Shown piece by piece: positions 1 through 7,718 of a DNA stretch of 29,707 nt. Below the pieces are notes generated by a model. It had not been told where the DNA came from. It ran no database searches and worked only from the letters and a program-made list of their open reading frames with translations. This DNA comes from Caldifarciminota bacterium (GTDB taxonomy: Bacteria; Hydrothermota; Hydrothermia; LBFQ01; DSFT01). Where the stretch lies: the NCBI GenBank assembly GCA_015494735.1, contig WGAQ01000056.1, positions 1-29,707 on the forward strand, given 5' to 3'. A program made the translations under genes and the position numbers. How positions within the stretch are numbered: the first letter of the stretch is position 1; each line of letters opens with the position of its first letter.

Positions 1-935
1 CCGCAATAGAAAGGGGATATAGCCCTGCTGATATAGTCTATGACCTTCCCATATCCGTGGAGGATCCCACATCGAAGAACAAGAAGTGGACCCCTTCCAA
101 TTACGACAACGAATATCTGGGAGCCATAACCCTGAGAAAGGCTCTCGCCCTGTCCAAGAACCTCGCCACGATAAGACTGCTCATGGATATCGGTCCTCAG
201 GCTGCTGCTGAAATGGCGATGCGACTCGGAATAGAGGAAGATGTGCCCCCATATTATTCGGTTGCCCTCGGTGCCATAGAGGTTCGACTCATCGAAATGG
301 TCAACGCATACAGCACTATAGCCTCTTACGGATACAAGAAGAAACCCCTATTCATAACCCGGGTGGAGGATGCCAATGGCATAATACTGGAGGAGAATGC
401 TCCCAGGAGGGTTCTGGTTCTCGATTCCATCACCTCATACATAACCATCAATATGATGAAGAGCGTGGTAGATGGGGGTACTGCTATAGATGCGCGCAGG
501 ATTTACAAGTTCTTCCATCCGGCTGCTGGCAAGACCGGAACCACTGACGAATACAGGGATGCCTGGTTTATCGGTTTCACCCCCGACATAGTGGCCGGCG
601 TGTGGGTGGGATACGACAGCGTCAGGACCATATTCCACGGTGCTACGGGTGCCAAAGTGGCTCTTCCCATCTGGGCATCATTCATGAAGGAAGTCTATAA
701 GGACAGTGTTCCGAAGGATTTTCCCGTTCCCAGGGGTGTGGTCTTCGTCGAGGTGTGCAAGGAATCCGGGAAATTGCCCACCCCGTACTGTCCCAAGACC
801 TATCTGGAGGTATTCAGGGCGGGCAGGGAGCCCAAAGAGCACTGCGACATACACACATCTCCTGCTGTCTCCGATACGTCGGATGAGTCGATGGAGGGGG
901 ATATCCTCGAGGATATACTGCGCAAAGTTCACTGA
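1..935 (+). CDS. Class A penicillin-binding protein (PBP1A-like), C-terminal part only
   Basis: This bifunctional peptidoglycan glycosyltransferase/transpeptidase would act in the periplasm to polymerise and cross-link murein. Only the transpeptidase end is in the window; the frame is open from base 3 and enters from the left edge. Visible motifs are the SxN triad (Ser-Lys-Asn, bases 153-161) inside SKNLATIRL and the KTG triad (531-539) followed by TTDEYRDAWFIGFTPD, the usual arrangement of class A PBPs. The SxxK nucleophile and the glycosyltransferase domain lie upstream, outside the window. The C-terminus has the Cys-containing tail typical of the family (SGKLPTPYCPK, later a second Cys-x-x-His). 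The last 7 bases overlap the end of murJ on the other strand. Function is clear from motifs; whether to call it mrcA or ponA is a naming choice. Confidence 0.93.
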   Translation, partial: AIERGYSPADIVYDLPISVEDPTSKNKKWTPSNYDNEYLGAITLRKALALSKNLATIRLLMDIGPQAAAEMAMRLGIEEDVPPYYSVALGAIEVRLIEMVNAYSTIASYGYKKKPLFITRVEDANGIILEENAPRRVLVLDSITSYITINMMKSVVDGGTAIDARRIYKFFHPAAGKTGTTDEYRDAWFIGFTPDIVAGVWVGYDSVRTIFHGATGAKVALPIWASFMKEVYKDSVPKDFPVPRGVVFVEVCKESGKLPTPYCPKTYLEVFRAGREPKEHCDIHTSPAVSDTSDESMEGDILEDILRKVH

Positions 936-2188
936 TTCCTGAAGATTCGAAATGCCAGAAATGCAGCCCGCATGATGCTCCCCGCCACGTGCCCCCACGC
1001 AACCGCATAGAAGCCTATAAATGGGCCGAGTATTATGGCTGTGATTATGTCCCCCGATGTTCCAATTGCGAAGGAGAGATTGGCCGTTCTCGTATCCCTG
1101 GAGGAAAATACATAACTGGTCATCAACTTGGACAGATTCACCACCGGGAGGCTCAGGAGGTAAATCATCAGAACTTTCGTGGTAATCTGCACATCCTGTG
1201 GAGAAAAATGACCCCTCTGATACACCAGTTTGACTATTGGCTCAGAGAAAAGGAGCATTACCAGGGCGATGGGAATGGTGATGGATGCACTGAGGAGCAG
1301 GGTTTTCTTCAGGTGCTTCATCGCGGATTTTCCTTCCGCGTGTATCTTGGAGAAGTCGGTCAGGGCCACGATGGACATGGCCACTCCCACGAGTGCAACG
1401 GGAAGATGGAACAACCTGAATCCGTAGTTCAGGTATGCGATGGAGCCTGCCTGGAAGAAGGAGGCGATGAATGTGCCGAAGAACATGTTTATCTCCGTAA
1501 AACTGTATGAAACCAGAACCGGGACTATGAGTTTCCAGAAGGTTTTCAGGGAGGGATGCCTGAAGTTCGGTTTTGCGGGAAAGGTTCTGACGAATGCGAA
1601 GAGGAATATGGATTGAAGTATCACACCGATCAGGAGCCCCCATGCCAGAGCGATGGCCCTTTCTTCCATCGGGAGGATGAGGGGTATGGATATTATGGAC
1701 AGGTTGATGATTGCAGGGGACACGGCGGACAGGAAGAATCTTCCCCTCACGTTCAGAATGGCCATGAAGAGGGCGGAGAGGGAGAAGAAGAACAGGGATG
1801 GGAATGTGATTCGGGTCATCTCGACGGTTAGTTTGAATCTTTCCGGGTCCTTCACGAATCCGGGAGCCACTATGGCCACCAGGAGAGGGGCAAGCAGGGT
1901 TCCCAGTATGACCACAGAGATGACTATGGACATGAACTGTACGAACACCGCCCACAGGAACTGCCGGTCTTCTCCTGATTCGGTATATGCAGGGATGAAT
2001 GCGTTGTTGAATGTCTGGTCTCCAAGTATATCTCTGAAGAGGGAAGGAATACGGAATGCCACATAGAAGGCATCCGCCCTACCACTTCCCCCCAGAAGGT
2101 ATGCCACGAATATCTCCCTGAGGAGCCCTGTGGCTCTGCTTATCAGAACGCCTGCGGAGAAAGAGAAGAATTTACCGAGGAATCTCAA
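929..2188 (-). CDS. murJ: MurJ/MviN-type lipid II flippase, short form
   Basis: An integral membrane protein of 419 residues that would flip lipid II across the inner membrane for murein synthesis. The N-terminus carries the family signature, with RATGLLRE at about residues 19-26, then a stretch with FRIPSLFRDILG and NNAFIPAYTE. About a dozen hydrophobic segments follow, including an NLSKLMTSYVFSSRDT loop late in the protein. Well-studied members have 14 helices and about 470-520 residues, so this one seems to lack roughly the last two helices. The ATG lies 1 base after the stop of the DoxX gene, so the two are probably cotranscribed. Its stop overlaps the end of the convergent PBP gene by 7 bases, pairing two cell-wall genes tail to tail. 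Family assignment is firm; full flippase activity is inference. Confidence 0.92.
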   Translation of the reverse strand: MRFLGKFFSFSAGVLISRATGLLREIFVAYLLGGSGRADAFYVAFRIPSLFRDILGDQTFNNAFIPAYTESGEDRQFLWAVFVQFMSIVISVVILGTLLAPLLVAIVAPGFVKDPERFKLTVEMTRITFPSLFFFSLSALFMAILNVRGRFFLSAVSPAIINLSIISIPLILPMEERAIALAWGLLIGVILQSIFLFAFVRTFPAKPNFRHPSLKTFWKLIVPVLVSYSFTEINMFFGTFIASFFQAGSIAYLNYGFRLFHLPVALVGVAMSIVALTDFSKIHAEGKSAMKHLKKTLLLSASITIPIALVMLLFSEPIVKLVYQRGHFSPQDVQITTKVLMIYLLSLPVVNLSKLMTSYVFSSRDTRTANLSFAIGTSGDIITAIILGPFIGFYAVAWGHVAGSIMRAAFLAFRIFRNQ

Positions 2189-2189
2189 C

Positions 2190-2594
2190 TTATCCTTTCT
2201 TCAGTACGCTTCTGTCCAGGGAATATCCCGTGTTGCCTATTATGGCGAAGGCCAGGAATATGGCGAAGTACAGCAGGGCTTTTTCGAAGGACTTCAGGGG
2301 GTCACCGGCAATCTGTATGTGATAGTACAGGACGAACAGGAAGTTGATCGTGAGAATCACGGCCGATATCCTGGTGAAGAGGCCCAGAGCGAAGAATATG
2401 GCCACCAGGCTCTCAGCGATTATGGCCATCCATGCGAACAATTCGGGAAAGGGCAGGAAGGAGAAGGTGGATTCTATGAAATTTACGAATCCCTGAGGGT
2501 TCTGCAACTTCTTAAGTCCGTGAAGATAAAATAGCAGAAATCCACTCAGGAACCTGATTATAAACAGACCGAACTCTGCACGGGATTTCTTCAT
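2190..2594 (-). CDS. DoxX-family four-helix membrane protein
   Basis: A 134-residue membrane protein with four predicted transmembrane segments (about residues 8-27, 51-70, 73-94 and 105-124). It resembles the DoxX family: an early FLSGFLLFYLHGLKKL segment and a second helix with the pattern AIIAESLVAIFFALGLFTR, close to the family's conserved Glu-containing helix followed by Gly-Leu-Phe-Thr-Arg. DoxX proteins are linked to quinone or sulfur-related redox chemistry in some organisms, but most members have no proven role, so none is claimed here. A TATAAT box ends 6 bases before the ATG with no Shine-Dalgarno sequence, which suggests a leaderless transcript. murJ follows after 1 base. Confidence 0.8.
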   Translation of the reverse strand: MKKSRAEFGLFIIRFLSGFLLFYLHGLKKLQNPQGFVNFIESTFSFLPFPELFAWMAIIAESLVAIFFALGLFTRISAVILTINFLFVLYYHIQIAGDPLKSFEKALLYFAIFLAFAIIGNTGYSLDRSVLKKG

Positions 2595-2600
2595 GGGGAA

Positions 2601-2606
2601 ATTATA
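2601..2606 (-). promoter_or_regulatory. -10 box TATAAT, leaderless promoter of the DoxX-murJ operon
   Basis: On the minus strand TATAAT is followed by only six bases (TTCCCC) before the ATG at 2594. A start point about seven bases after the box would fall at the A of the ATG. It lies between the tRNA-Asn gene and the DoxX gene, so the operon need not depend on read-through from the tRNA. Confidence 0.55.
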
Positions 2607-2612
2607 AGGGAG

Positions 2613-2685
2613 CGCCCCGGGCAGGACTCGAACCTGCAGCCTACGGGTTAACAGCCCGCCGCTCTACCGATTGAGCTACCGGGGC
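2613..2685 (-). tRNA. tRNA-Asn (anticodon GTT)
   Basis: A 73-base cloverleaf on the minus strand. The acceptor stem GCCCCGG/CCGGGGC pairs perfectly. It has U8-A9, a D stem GCTC/GAGC, a five-pair anticodon stem with loop CTGTTAA (anticodon GTT), a variable loop AGGCT, and a T stem GCAGG/CCTGC around loop TTCGAGT. The discriminator is G. The 3' CCA is not encoded (CTC follows), so a CCA-adding enzyme is needed. Confidence 0.97.
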
Positions 2686-2703
2686 ACGTATGACGGCCTG
2701 AAA

Positions 2704-2709
2704 ATTATA
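2704..2709 (-). promoter_or_regulatory. -10 box TATAAT of tRNA-Asn
   Basis: TATAAT on the minus strand ends 18 bases before the first base of tRNA-Asn. The box upstream of tRNA-Leu sits at a similar distance (16 bases), so both probably give a short 5' leader removed by RNase P. I see no convincing -35 element. Confidence 0.5.
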
Positions 2710-2943
2710 AAGCCATTTGCCCGGAGCAGAAGGGCAGGGGCCGTCTTCCGGCGGGGGACGATTATGATGAGAGTTATCTCCCTGCCTTCATCGGGCATCG
2801 AACCGTTTTTCTTTAATAAGTTTTTGAATTTCAGCCTTTTATCTGGAAAAATTGCCCGATTCTATCTGTTATCAATATGCCTGCAAGGTGTTCAATACCC
2901 TTTTTCGCAAATTAGGACCTTCAAGTTCCTGTTTCGCAATAAT

Positions 2944-2971
2944 TTGAACCTTTACTATAGCATTCTAAAAT
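2944..2971 (+). promoter_or_regulatory. Candidate upstream promoter TTGAAC-16-TAAAAT
   Basis: TTGAAC (2944-2949) and TAAAAT (2966-2971) are separated by 16 bases, close to the sigma-70 consensus and similar to the promoter before the YfdX gene. An ATG overlaps the end of the box at 2970 and would lie upstream of the expected start point. This argues against placing the FHA protein start there. Confidence 0.4.
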
Positions 2972-3027
2972 GCCGATTGTACCGAAAATATTCGCTTCTG
3001 GACTGGAAATTGACCCCCTCTGGACTT

Positions 3028-3033
3028 TAAAAT
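3028..3033 (+). promoter_or_regulatory. -10 box TAAAAT just before the FHA gene
   Basis: TTTAAAATT at 3026-3034 contains TAAAAT, which ends eight bases before the ATG at 3042. The spacing matches the leaderless-type boxes before gyrA, accC and other first genes. An AGGTG lies only two or three bases from the ATG, too close to be a normal ribosome binding site. Confidence 0.5.
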
Positions 3034-3041
3034 TAGGTGCT

Positions 3042-4709
3042 ATGAGGTATTTGAGGATAAAATTGGATGGTAATAGGGAATTGGAGATAAAGAAATCCAG
3101 GTTTTCCATCGGCAGTGCTGAAGACAACGACCTGATCATTCCCGGCCTCTCACCCCGCCATGTGGTTATATACAACATAGAGGGGAAGTGGATATTGATA
3201 GCCAACGACCTCGTCCTGCTCAATGGCAGGAACTTCCGTGGAGAGACCGAGATACAGGATGGAGACAGAATAGAGATAGATGACCATGTACTGGAATTCT
3301 CTATCAAAGCAAAGAGTTCTGCCTACTTCAGAGTTCTATCCGGCAGGGATGCGGGGAAACTGATAAGCATAGAGAAGTCAGGGATAATGGGAAGGAGTCC
3401 GGCAGCGGAGTACAAATTCAGTGACCCGTACGTCTCGAGAGTTCACGCCCGTATAACCGTGAAGGATGGCGAATACTATATCGAGGACCTCAATCCGAAG
3501 AATCCCATACTTCTGAACAACAAGGTTCTGAAGGGAACCCAGAAACTCCATACGGGGGATGAAATCCGCCTCGGCAAGACCCGCGTTCTCTTCGTCAATC
3601 CCGACGAGAAACCTGAGGAGGCCCTTTACGTATCGAACAGAAAGCCCCTTTACATATTCGGAGTTCTGGCCCTGATAGTGGCTGTGTTCGTTTCCACGTA
3701 CTGGTACATATCCCGAAAGAATGCTCTGTACTATGAGCACGTGAGTCGTGCCAAGATTTACGCTTCCAAAGCAGCGAGTTCCGACGAGGTGGTAGATAAG
3801 ATAAAGTATCTGAACATGTCCCTCCACGAATTGAACCAGGCCAGCAGGTACGGAGATGTGGGGAACCTCGACGATATAGTGAAGGCGAATCTGGAGGCCT
3901 GGCAGAAGGTGATGGGTGCTCTGGAACTCACATCCCGTGGTCAGGTGGATAGTGCCCGAATTATACTCAAGAAAGTTTCAGGGTTGATAGGGAATAGCGA
4001 GACCTTCGACAGGATATACGCACGGGTTCAGCGTCTGAGCGTAGCAAATCAGGCTCTTGCTGCTGCGGAGAAACTGGAGAGGTCCGGATTGAAGAAGGAG
4101 GCGCAGGAGCTGCGTCGAATGGCCATAAAGTACATGGCATCATACACCCCCGGAACCCGTGAGAGCGAGTCGGATTACCCGGAGAGTGGCGAAAATAGAC
4201 GGGATTATGGAATAAATCTGGACCTGGACCTTCCATCTCCTGAAGAACCGGGCCACATAAAGCTGGAGAGCAAGGGACTGCTTCAGGAGGTCTCTTATGC
4301 CCAGGAGGTTCAGGAGCAGGAGCCCAGTATTACCCTCCCCGGACCCGAGGATGTCTCCATCGATATAAAGATGAACGTGGCGGGAAGGAAGTCCGCGTCC
4401 GGTGATGAAGCAAAGAAGGCAAAGGTGCTCGCATCGATGGAAGGAATATCCCTTCTGGAGCTGAAGAATCTGTACGATTCCGGTGATCTGGACAGACTTA
4501 TAGAAAAGGCAAGGGCGTACCTCAAGAAGAAACCCAACGACCCCTCTGCTGAGTTCTATCTGAATGTGGCTCTCAGGGAGAAGAGGGCTCTCAAACTGGA
4601 GAAGCAGGGGAGGATACAGGAAGCTATAAGGGCATGGTCGGAGGTTCTGCAACTGGACCCCTATAACAAGAGGGCAAAGAAGGCCATAATCGAACTTGGA
4701 AGCAGATAA
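3042..4709 (+). CDS. Membrane protein with two FHA domains and a C-terminal TPR-like region
   Basis: A 555-residue protein with two forkhead-associated domains, one membrane helix and a long helical C-terminal part. FHA1 (about 1-90) has a degenerate phosphothreonine pocket: G24-S25-A26 instead of Gly-Arg-Ser, although S37-x-x-H40 remains. FHA2 (about 95-190) is canonical, with G117-R118-S119 and S132-R-V-H135. A transmembrane helix follows at about 203-225, then charged helices and a TPR-like end (about 480-550, with EQGRI-type repeats and an LQLDPYN motif). FHA domains bind phosphothreonine, so a cytosolic sensing end with an extracytoplasmic repeat region is likely; no Ser/Thr kinase is nearby. 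I chose the ATG at 3042 because a promoter box lies just before it and the FHA fold begins there; an ATG at 2970 would add 24 residues. rsmH overlaps the 3' end. Confidence 0.85.
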   Translation: MRYLRIKLDGNRELEIKKSRFSIGSAEDNDLIIPGLSPRHVVIYNIEGKWILIANDLVLLNGRNFRGETEIQDGDRIEIDDHVLEFSIKAKSSAYFRVLSGRDAGKLISIEKSGIMGRSPAAEYKFSDPYVSRVHARITVKDGEYYIEDLNPKNPILLNNKVLKGTQKLHTGDEIRLGKTRVLFVNPDEKPEEALYVSNRKPLYIFGVLALIVAVFVSTYWYISRKNALYYEHVSRAKIYASKAASSDEVVDKIKYLNMSLHELNQASRYGDVGNLDDIVKANLEAWQKVMGALELTSRGQVDSARIILKKVSGLIGNSETFDRIYARVQRLSVANQALAAAEKLERSGLKKEAQELRRMAIKYMASYTPGTRESESDYPESGENRRDYGINLDLDLPSPEEPGHIKLESKGLLQEVSYAQEVQEQEPSITLPGPEDVSIDIKMNVAGRKSASGDEAKKAKVLASMEGISLLELKNLYDSGDLDRLIEKARAYLKKKPNDPSAEFYLNVALREKRALKLEKQGRIQEAIRAWSEVLQLDPYNKRAKKAIIELGSR

Positions 4710-5565
4710 ACTTCACATACCTGTACTTCTGAAGGAGGTTGTGGACCTCACATCCCCCTCTCCGGGGGATGTTGTTATAGATGGAACTCTTGGAATGGGG
4801 GGGCATGCGGAGGCTTTTCTCCACAGGATTGCCCCTTCGGGCCTCCTTATTGGTCTCGATAAGTCACCCGAAAGTCTGAAAATTGCCCGCAGGAGGCTGG
4901 AGGGGAAGGGTAACTTCCGCCTCTTCAATGTCGGTTTCGAGGATATGGGACGGATAGCAGAAGAACTGAATGTTATGGGAAAGGTGGACATCGTCCTCCT
5001 GGACCTCGGCCTGTCTTCCTTCCTTCTGGAGCATTCGGGCCGTGGATTCAGCTTCAGGAGGGATGAGCCGCTGGATATGCGATTCGACCCTTCCAGCGGA
5101 TACCCCGCATCCCATTATCTGAATACCCTGAGTCAGGAGGAACTGGCCCGGATTATATGGGAATACGGGGAAGAAAGGTTCTCCCGCAGGATTGCCCGCA
5201 GAATCGTGGAAAACAGGCCCATGGAAACCACCCTGGATCTGGTCAGGGCGGTGGAGATGGCAGTTCCACGAAAGTACTGGAACAGGGCCCTGAAGAGGGT
5301 CTTTCAGGCTTTCAGGATTCTGGTGAACAGGGAACTGGATGTTCTCAAGGTGGCTCTGAACGAAGCCCTCCGGGTCCTGAAGCCCGGAGGGAGGCTGGCC
5401 GTCATATCCTACCATTCCCTGGAGGATAGAATCGTAAAGATGTTTTCGAAGAGGGGGGATGTGGAGGCCATAACGCGCAGGCCCGTCGTTCCCTCTGCAG
5501 AAGAGGTGGAAAGGAATCCGAGGTCCCGCAGCGCGAAATTGAGGGTAATCAGGCGCATAGGGTGA
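4696..5565 (+). CDS. rsmH: 16S rRNA (cytosine(1402)-N(4))-methyltransferase
   Basis: RsmH (MraW) uses S-adenosylmethionine to methylate N4 of C1402 in 16S rRNA at the ribosomal P site. The 289-residue protein starts with the family's HIPVLLKEVV, then the SAM-binding motif VIDGTLGMGGHAEAF, VDIVLLDLGLSSF, RGFSFRRDEPLDMRFD, and ends with ISYHSLEDRIVK and NPRSRSAKLRVIRR, all in the expected order. The only usable start in frame is TTG at 4696, since a stop lies just upstream. The gene therefore overlaps the FHA gene by 14 bases and is probably translationally coupled to it. In many bacteria rsmH sits in the division and cell-wall cluster before ftsL and ftsI; here it is separate and is followed by tRNA-Leu. 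Confidence 0.95.
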   Translation: MEADKLHIPVLLKEVVDLTSPSPGDVVIDGTLGMGGHAEAFLHRIAPSGLLIGLDKSPESLKIARRRLEGKGNFRLFNVGFEDMGRIAEELNVMGKVDIVLLDLGLSSFLLEHSGRGFSFRRDEPLDMRFDPSSGYPASHYLNTLSQEELARIIWEYGEERFSRRIARRIVENRPMETTLDLVRAVEMAVPRKYWNRALKRVFQAFRILVNRELDVLKVALNEALRVLKPGGRLAVISYHSLEDRIVKMFSKRGDVEAITRRPVVPSAEEVERNPRSRSAKLRVIRRIG

Positions 5566-5656
5566 ATAGGGTTATTGCGGAAATCCAGCTCTGTAAAGAA
5601 TTCTGTGCCAATTTTCAATGTAGCCGGATGGAGATTTCCCGCTCTGCTCCTTATGC

Positions 5657-5692
5657 CCTGTGCTCCTCCTTTTTCCGAAAAATGGAGCAGGG
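5657..5692 (+). other. Stem-loop between rsmH and tRNA-Leu
   Basis: TGCTCC (5661-5666) pairs with GGAGCA (5684-5689). The stem extends outward past a bulged G by three more pairs, and an inner TTTTT/AAAAA stem caps it around CCG. No T tract follows on the plus strand, so it is not a standard intrinsic terminator. It may end or protect the rsmH transcript. The rest of the 170-base gap holds only the tRNA-Leu promoter box. Confidence 0.45.
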
Positions 5693-5714
5693 TGGTCTCG
5701 AAATTCTGTTGCAT

Positions 5715-5720
5715 TAAAAT
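5715..5720 (+). promoter_or_regulatory. -10 box TAAAAT of tRNA-Leu and probably the glmS operon
   Basis: TTAAAATTTAA contains TAAAAT, ending 16 bases before tRNA-Leu. There is no similar box in the 56 bases between the tRNA and glmS, so this promoter may serve both. Confidence 0.5.
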
Positions 5721-5736
5721 TTAAGGCGTTCTTCGT

Positions 5737-5820
5737 GCCGGGGTGGCGGAACTGGCAGACGCGGCGGATTCAAAATCCGCTTCCCTAAGGGGAGTGCGGG
5801 TTCGAGTCCCGCCCCCGGCA
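5737..5820 (+). tRNA. tRNA-Leu (anticodon CAA)
   Basis: An 84-base class II tRNA. The acceptor stem is GCCGGGG/CCCCGGC. The anticodon stem GCGGA/TCCGC encloses loop TTCAAAA (anticodon CAA, bases 5771-5773), which reads TTG codons. A long variable arm (TTCCC..GGGGA type) and a T arm GCGGG-TTCGAGT-CCCGC follow. The discriminator is A and CCA is not encoded. Confidence 0.97.
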
Positions 5821-5876
5821 TTGCCCGGGGATGTGGAATCCGTCTCCATCGAAAGTTTCTCTTTCAGGAGGGGATT

Positions 5877-7718
5877 ATGTGCGGAATAGTAGGATACGTT
5901 GGAAAAGGACAGAAGGACGTTGAATCCACCATAGTGGTGGGCCTCGAGAGGCTGGAGTACAGGGGATACGATTCTGCTGGAATCGCCCTGATGGACGAGG
6001 AAAGGAAGATTTTCACCATAAAGAAGGTGGGACGAATTGCGGACCTGAAGAAGACTCTGGAGGAGCAGCAACTTCCTCCCGCAAAGGCCGGCATAGGCCA
6101 TACCAGATGGGCAACCCATGGAAAGGTGACGGAGAGCAATGCCCATCCTCAGGTGGATTCCTCCGGTAAAATCGCAATCGTTCACAATGGAATCATAGAG
6201 AACTACGTGGAACTCAAAAAGGAACTGGAAGAAAAGGGACATAAATTCAATTCCGAAACCGATACCGAGGTTATCGCTCACCTTCTCGAGGAGTACCTCA
6301 AGGAGGAGGGAGACTATCTGAAGGCCATCGTGAAGACAGTGAATCGCCTCGAAGGGACTTTTGCCCTTGCAATTCTCAATGCAGATTACCCGGACCTGAT
6401 AGTGGGAGTGAGGAAAGACAGTCCCTTAATCGTGGGGGTGGGTGATGGGGAGATGCTCCTTGCATCGGACATTCCTGCCATACTGACCCATACGAAGAAG
6501 GTGGTGATTCTGGACAACGAGGAGATAGTGTTCCTGACACCCGATGGATTCAAGGTTTACGATTTTCAGGGCAGGGAGAAGAAGAAGGAGATAAAGGAAA
6601 TCGAATGGGATGCACAGGATGCCGATAAGGGACCCTATCCCCACTTCATGCTAAAGGAGATTTACGAGCAGCCCAAGGTCATAGAGTACAACGTGCAGAA
6701 GTACATCCGTGATGGCGAGCCCCTGCTTCTCAAGGACCTGAATCTGAGGAAGATTCTACTAAACAAGCACAGGTTCATCATACAGGCTGCCGGTACATCT
6801 CTCCACGCGGGTCTGGTGGGCAGATACCTGATAGAGAAGTTCGCCAAGGTGCCGGTGGAAGTGGTTTACTCTTCCGAATTCCACCACAGGGAAACCATAA
6901 TAGACGACAGGACCCTGATCATATCGATTTCCCAGTCCGGAGAGACCATGGACACCCTGGAGGGGTTGAGGCTCGCCAAGAGCAAGGGGCTGGAGGTCCT
7001 CTCCATCGTCAACGTGGTGGACAGTTCGATAGCCCGTGAGAGCGATTACGTTATCTATATAAATGCCGGTCCGGAAATCGGTGTGGCTTCCACCAAGGCG
7101 TACACCGCCCAGATATTTATCCTGCTGCTCCTTGCGCTGGAGCTGGGTCACCTCAAGGGATTTGTGAACGACGATGAGCTGAAGCATTACATCGAAGAAA
7201 TCAGGCAACTTCCTTACAAACTCAATGCGATTCTCTACAAGGATGCCCATATACAGCACATAGCAGAGAAGTACCATAAATCCAACCACTTCATGTTCCT
7301 CGGAAGGGGTATCAACTATCCCACCGCTCTCGAAGGGGCGTTGAAACTCAAGGAGATTTCCTACATCCATGCAACGGGTTATGCGGCGGGTGAGATGAAA
7401 CACGGTCCCCTTGCCCTCATCGATTCCAGCTGGCCTGTCGTGATAATCAATCCGAAGACGAGCGTTTACGAGAAGACCTTCTCCAACGCCAATGAGGTTT
7501 ATACGAGAGGTGGAAAACTCATATCCGTGGTCACAGAGGGTGACACGAAGATGAAGGAGATTTCCGAGAGCATCATAGAGATTCCGGAAACCGATGAATA
7601 CCTTACCCCCATCCTGTCCATAGTTCCCCTGCAACTACTTGCCTATCATATCGCCAATATGAGGGGATGCGATGTGGATAAGCCCCGCAATATAGCCAAA
7701 GTCATAACCGTCCTGTGA
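5877..7718 (+). CDS. glmS: Glutamine--fructose-6-phosphate aminotransferase (isomerizing)
   Basis: GlmS makes glucosamine-6-phosphate from fructose-6-phosphate and glutamine, the entry step to UDP-GlcNAc for peptidoglycan and lipopolysaccharide. At 613 residues it has the normal length. The N-terminus MCGIVGYVG supplies the Cys nucleophile of the class II glutaminase domain (about 1-225), with YRGYDSAGIA, GHTRWATHG and VHNGIIENY. Two SIS sugar-isomerase domains follow (about 290-425 and 460-600), with SQSGETMDTLEG, GPEIGVASTKAYTAQ and the ending DKPRNIAKVITVL. A strong ribosome binding site (AGGAGG) precedes the ATG. No glmS ribozyme is recognisable in the 56 bases after tRNA-Leu. mltG overlaps its stop by 4 bases, so the operon joins precursor supply to wall processing. 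Confidence 0.97.
   Translation: MCGIVGYVGKGQKDVESTIVVGLERLEYRGYDSAGIALMDEERKIFTIKKVGRIADLKKTLEEQQLPPAKAGIGHTRWATHGKVTESNAHPQVDSSGKIAIVHNGIIENYVELKKELEEKGHKFNSETDTEVIAHLLEEYLKEEGDYLKAIVKTVNRLEGTFALAILNADYPDLIVGVRKDSPLIVGVGDGEMLLASDIPAILTHTKKVVILDNEEIVFLTPDGFKVYDFQGREKKKEIKEIEWDAQDADKGPYPHFMLKEIYEQPKVIEYNVQKYIRDGEPLLLKDLNLRKILLNKHRFIIQAAGTSLHAGLVGRYLIEKFAKVPVEVVYSSEFHHRETIIDDRTLIISISQSGETMDTLEGLRLAKSKGLEVLSIVNVVDSSIARESDYVIYINAGPEIGVASTKAYTAQIFILLLLALELGHLKGFVNDDELKHYIEEIRQLPYKLNAILYKDAHIQHIAEKYHKSNHFMFLGRGINYPTALEGALKLKEISYIHATGYAAGEMKHGPLALIDSSWPVVIINPKTSVYEKTFSNANEVYTRGGKLISVVTEGDTKMKEISESIIEIPETDEYLTPILSIVPLQLLAYHIANMRGCDVDKPRNIAKVITVL

Larger units (their letters stand above)
2710..3041 (+). 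other. AT-rich intergenic region before the FHA gene
   Basis: Between the tRNA-Asn gene and the FHA protein there are about 355 bases with no convincing gene. Open frames here run across the tRNA or lack protein-like composition. The right half is AT-rich with poly-T and TTAATAAG stretches and holds the two candidate promoters listed separately. I see no RNA gene, repeat or terminator with a T tract. Confidence 0.6.

Noticed and set aside
2671..3030. A 119-codon open frame crossing the tRNA-Asn gene
   Set aside because: It starts within the tRNA, has no ribosome site and a Ser/Arg/Phe-rich composition unlike the neighbouring proteins.
4696..5565. A division and cell-wall (dcw) cluster around rsmH
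   Set aside because: No mraZ, ftsL, ftsI or mur ligase gene flanks rsmH; upstream is the FHA gene and downstream a tRNA.
5821..5876. A glmS ribozyme or riboswitch before glmS
   Set aside because: Only 56 bases separate tRNA-Leu and glmS, too short for the ribozyme, and no matching core sequence is present.
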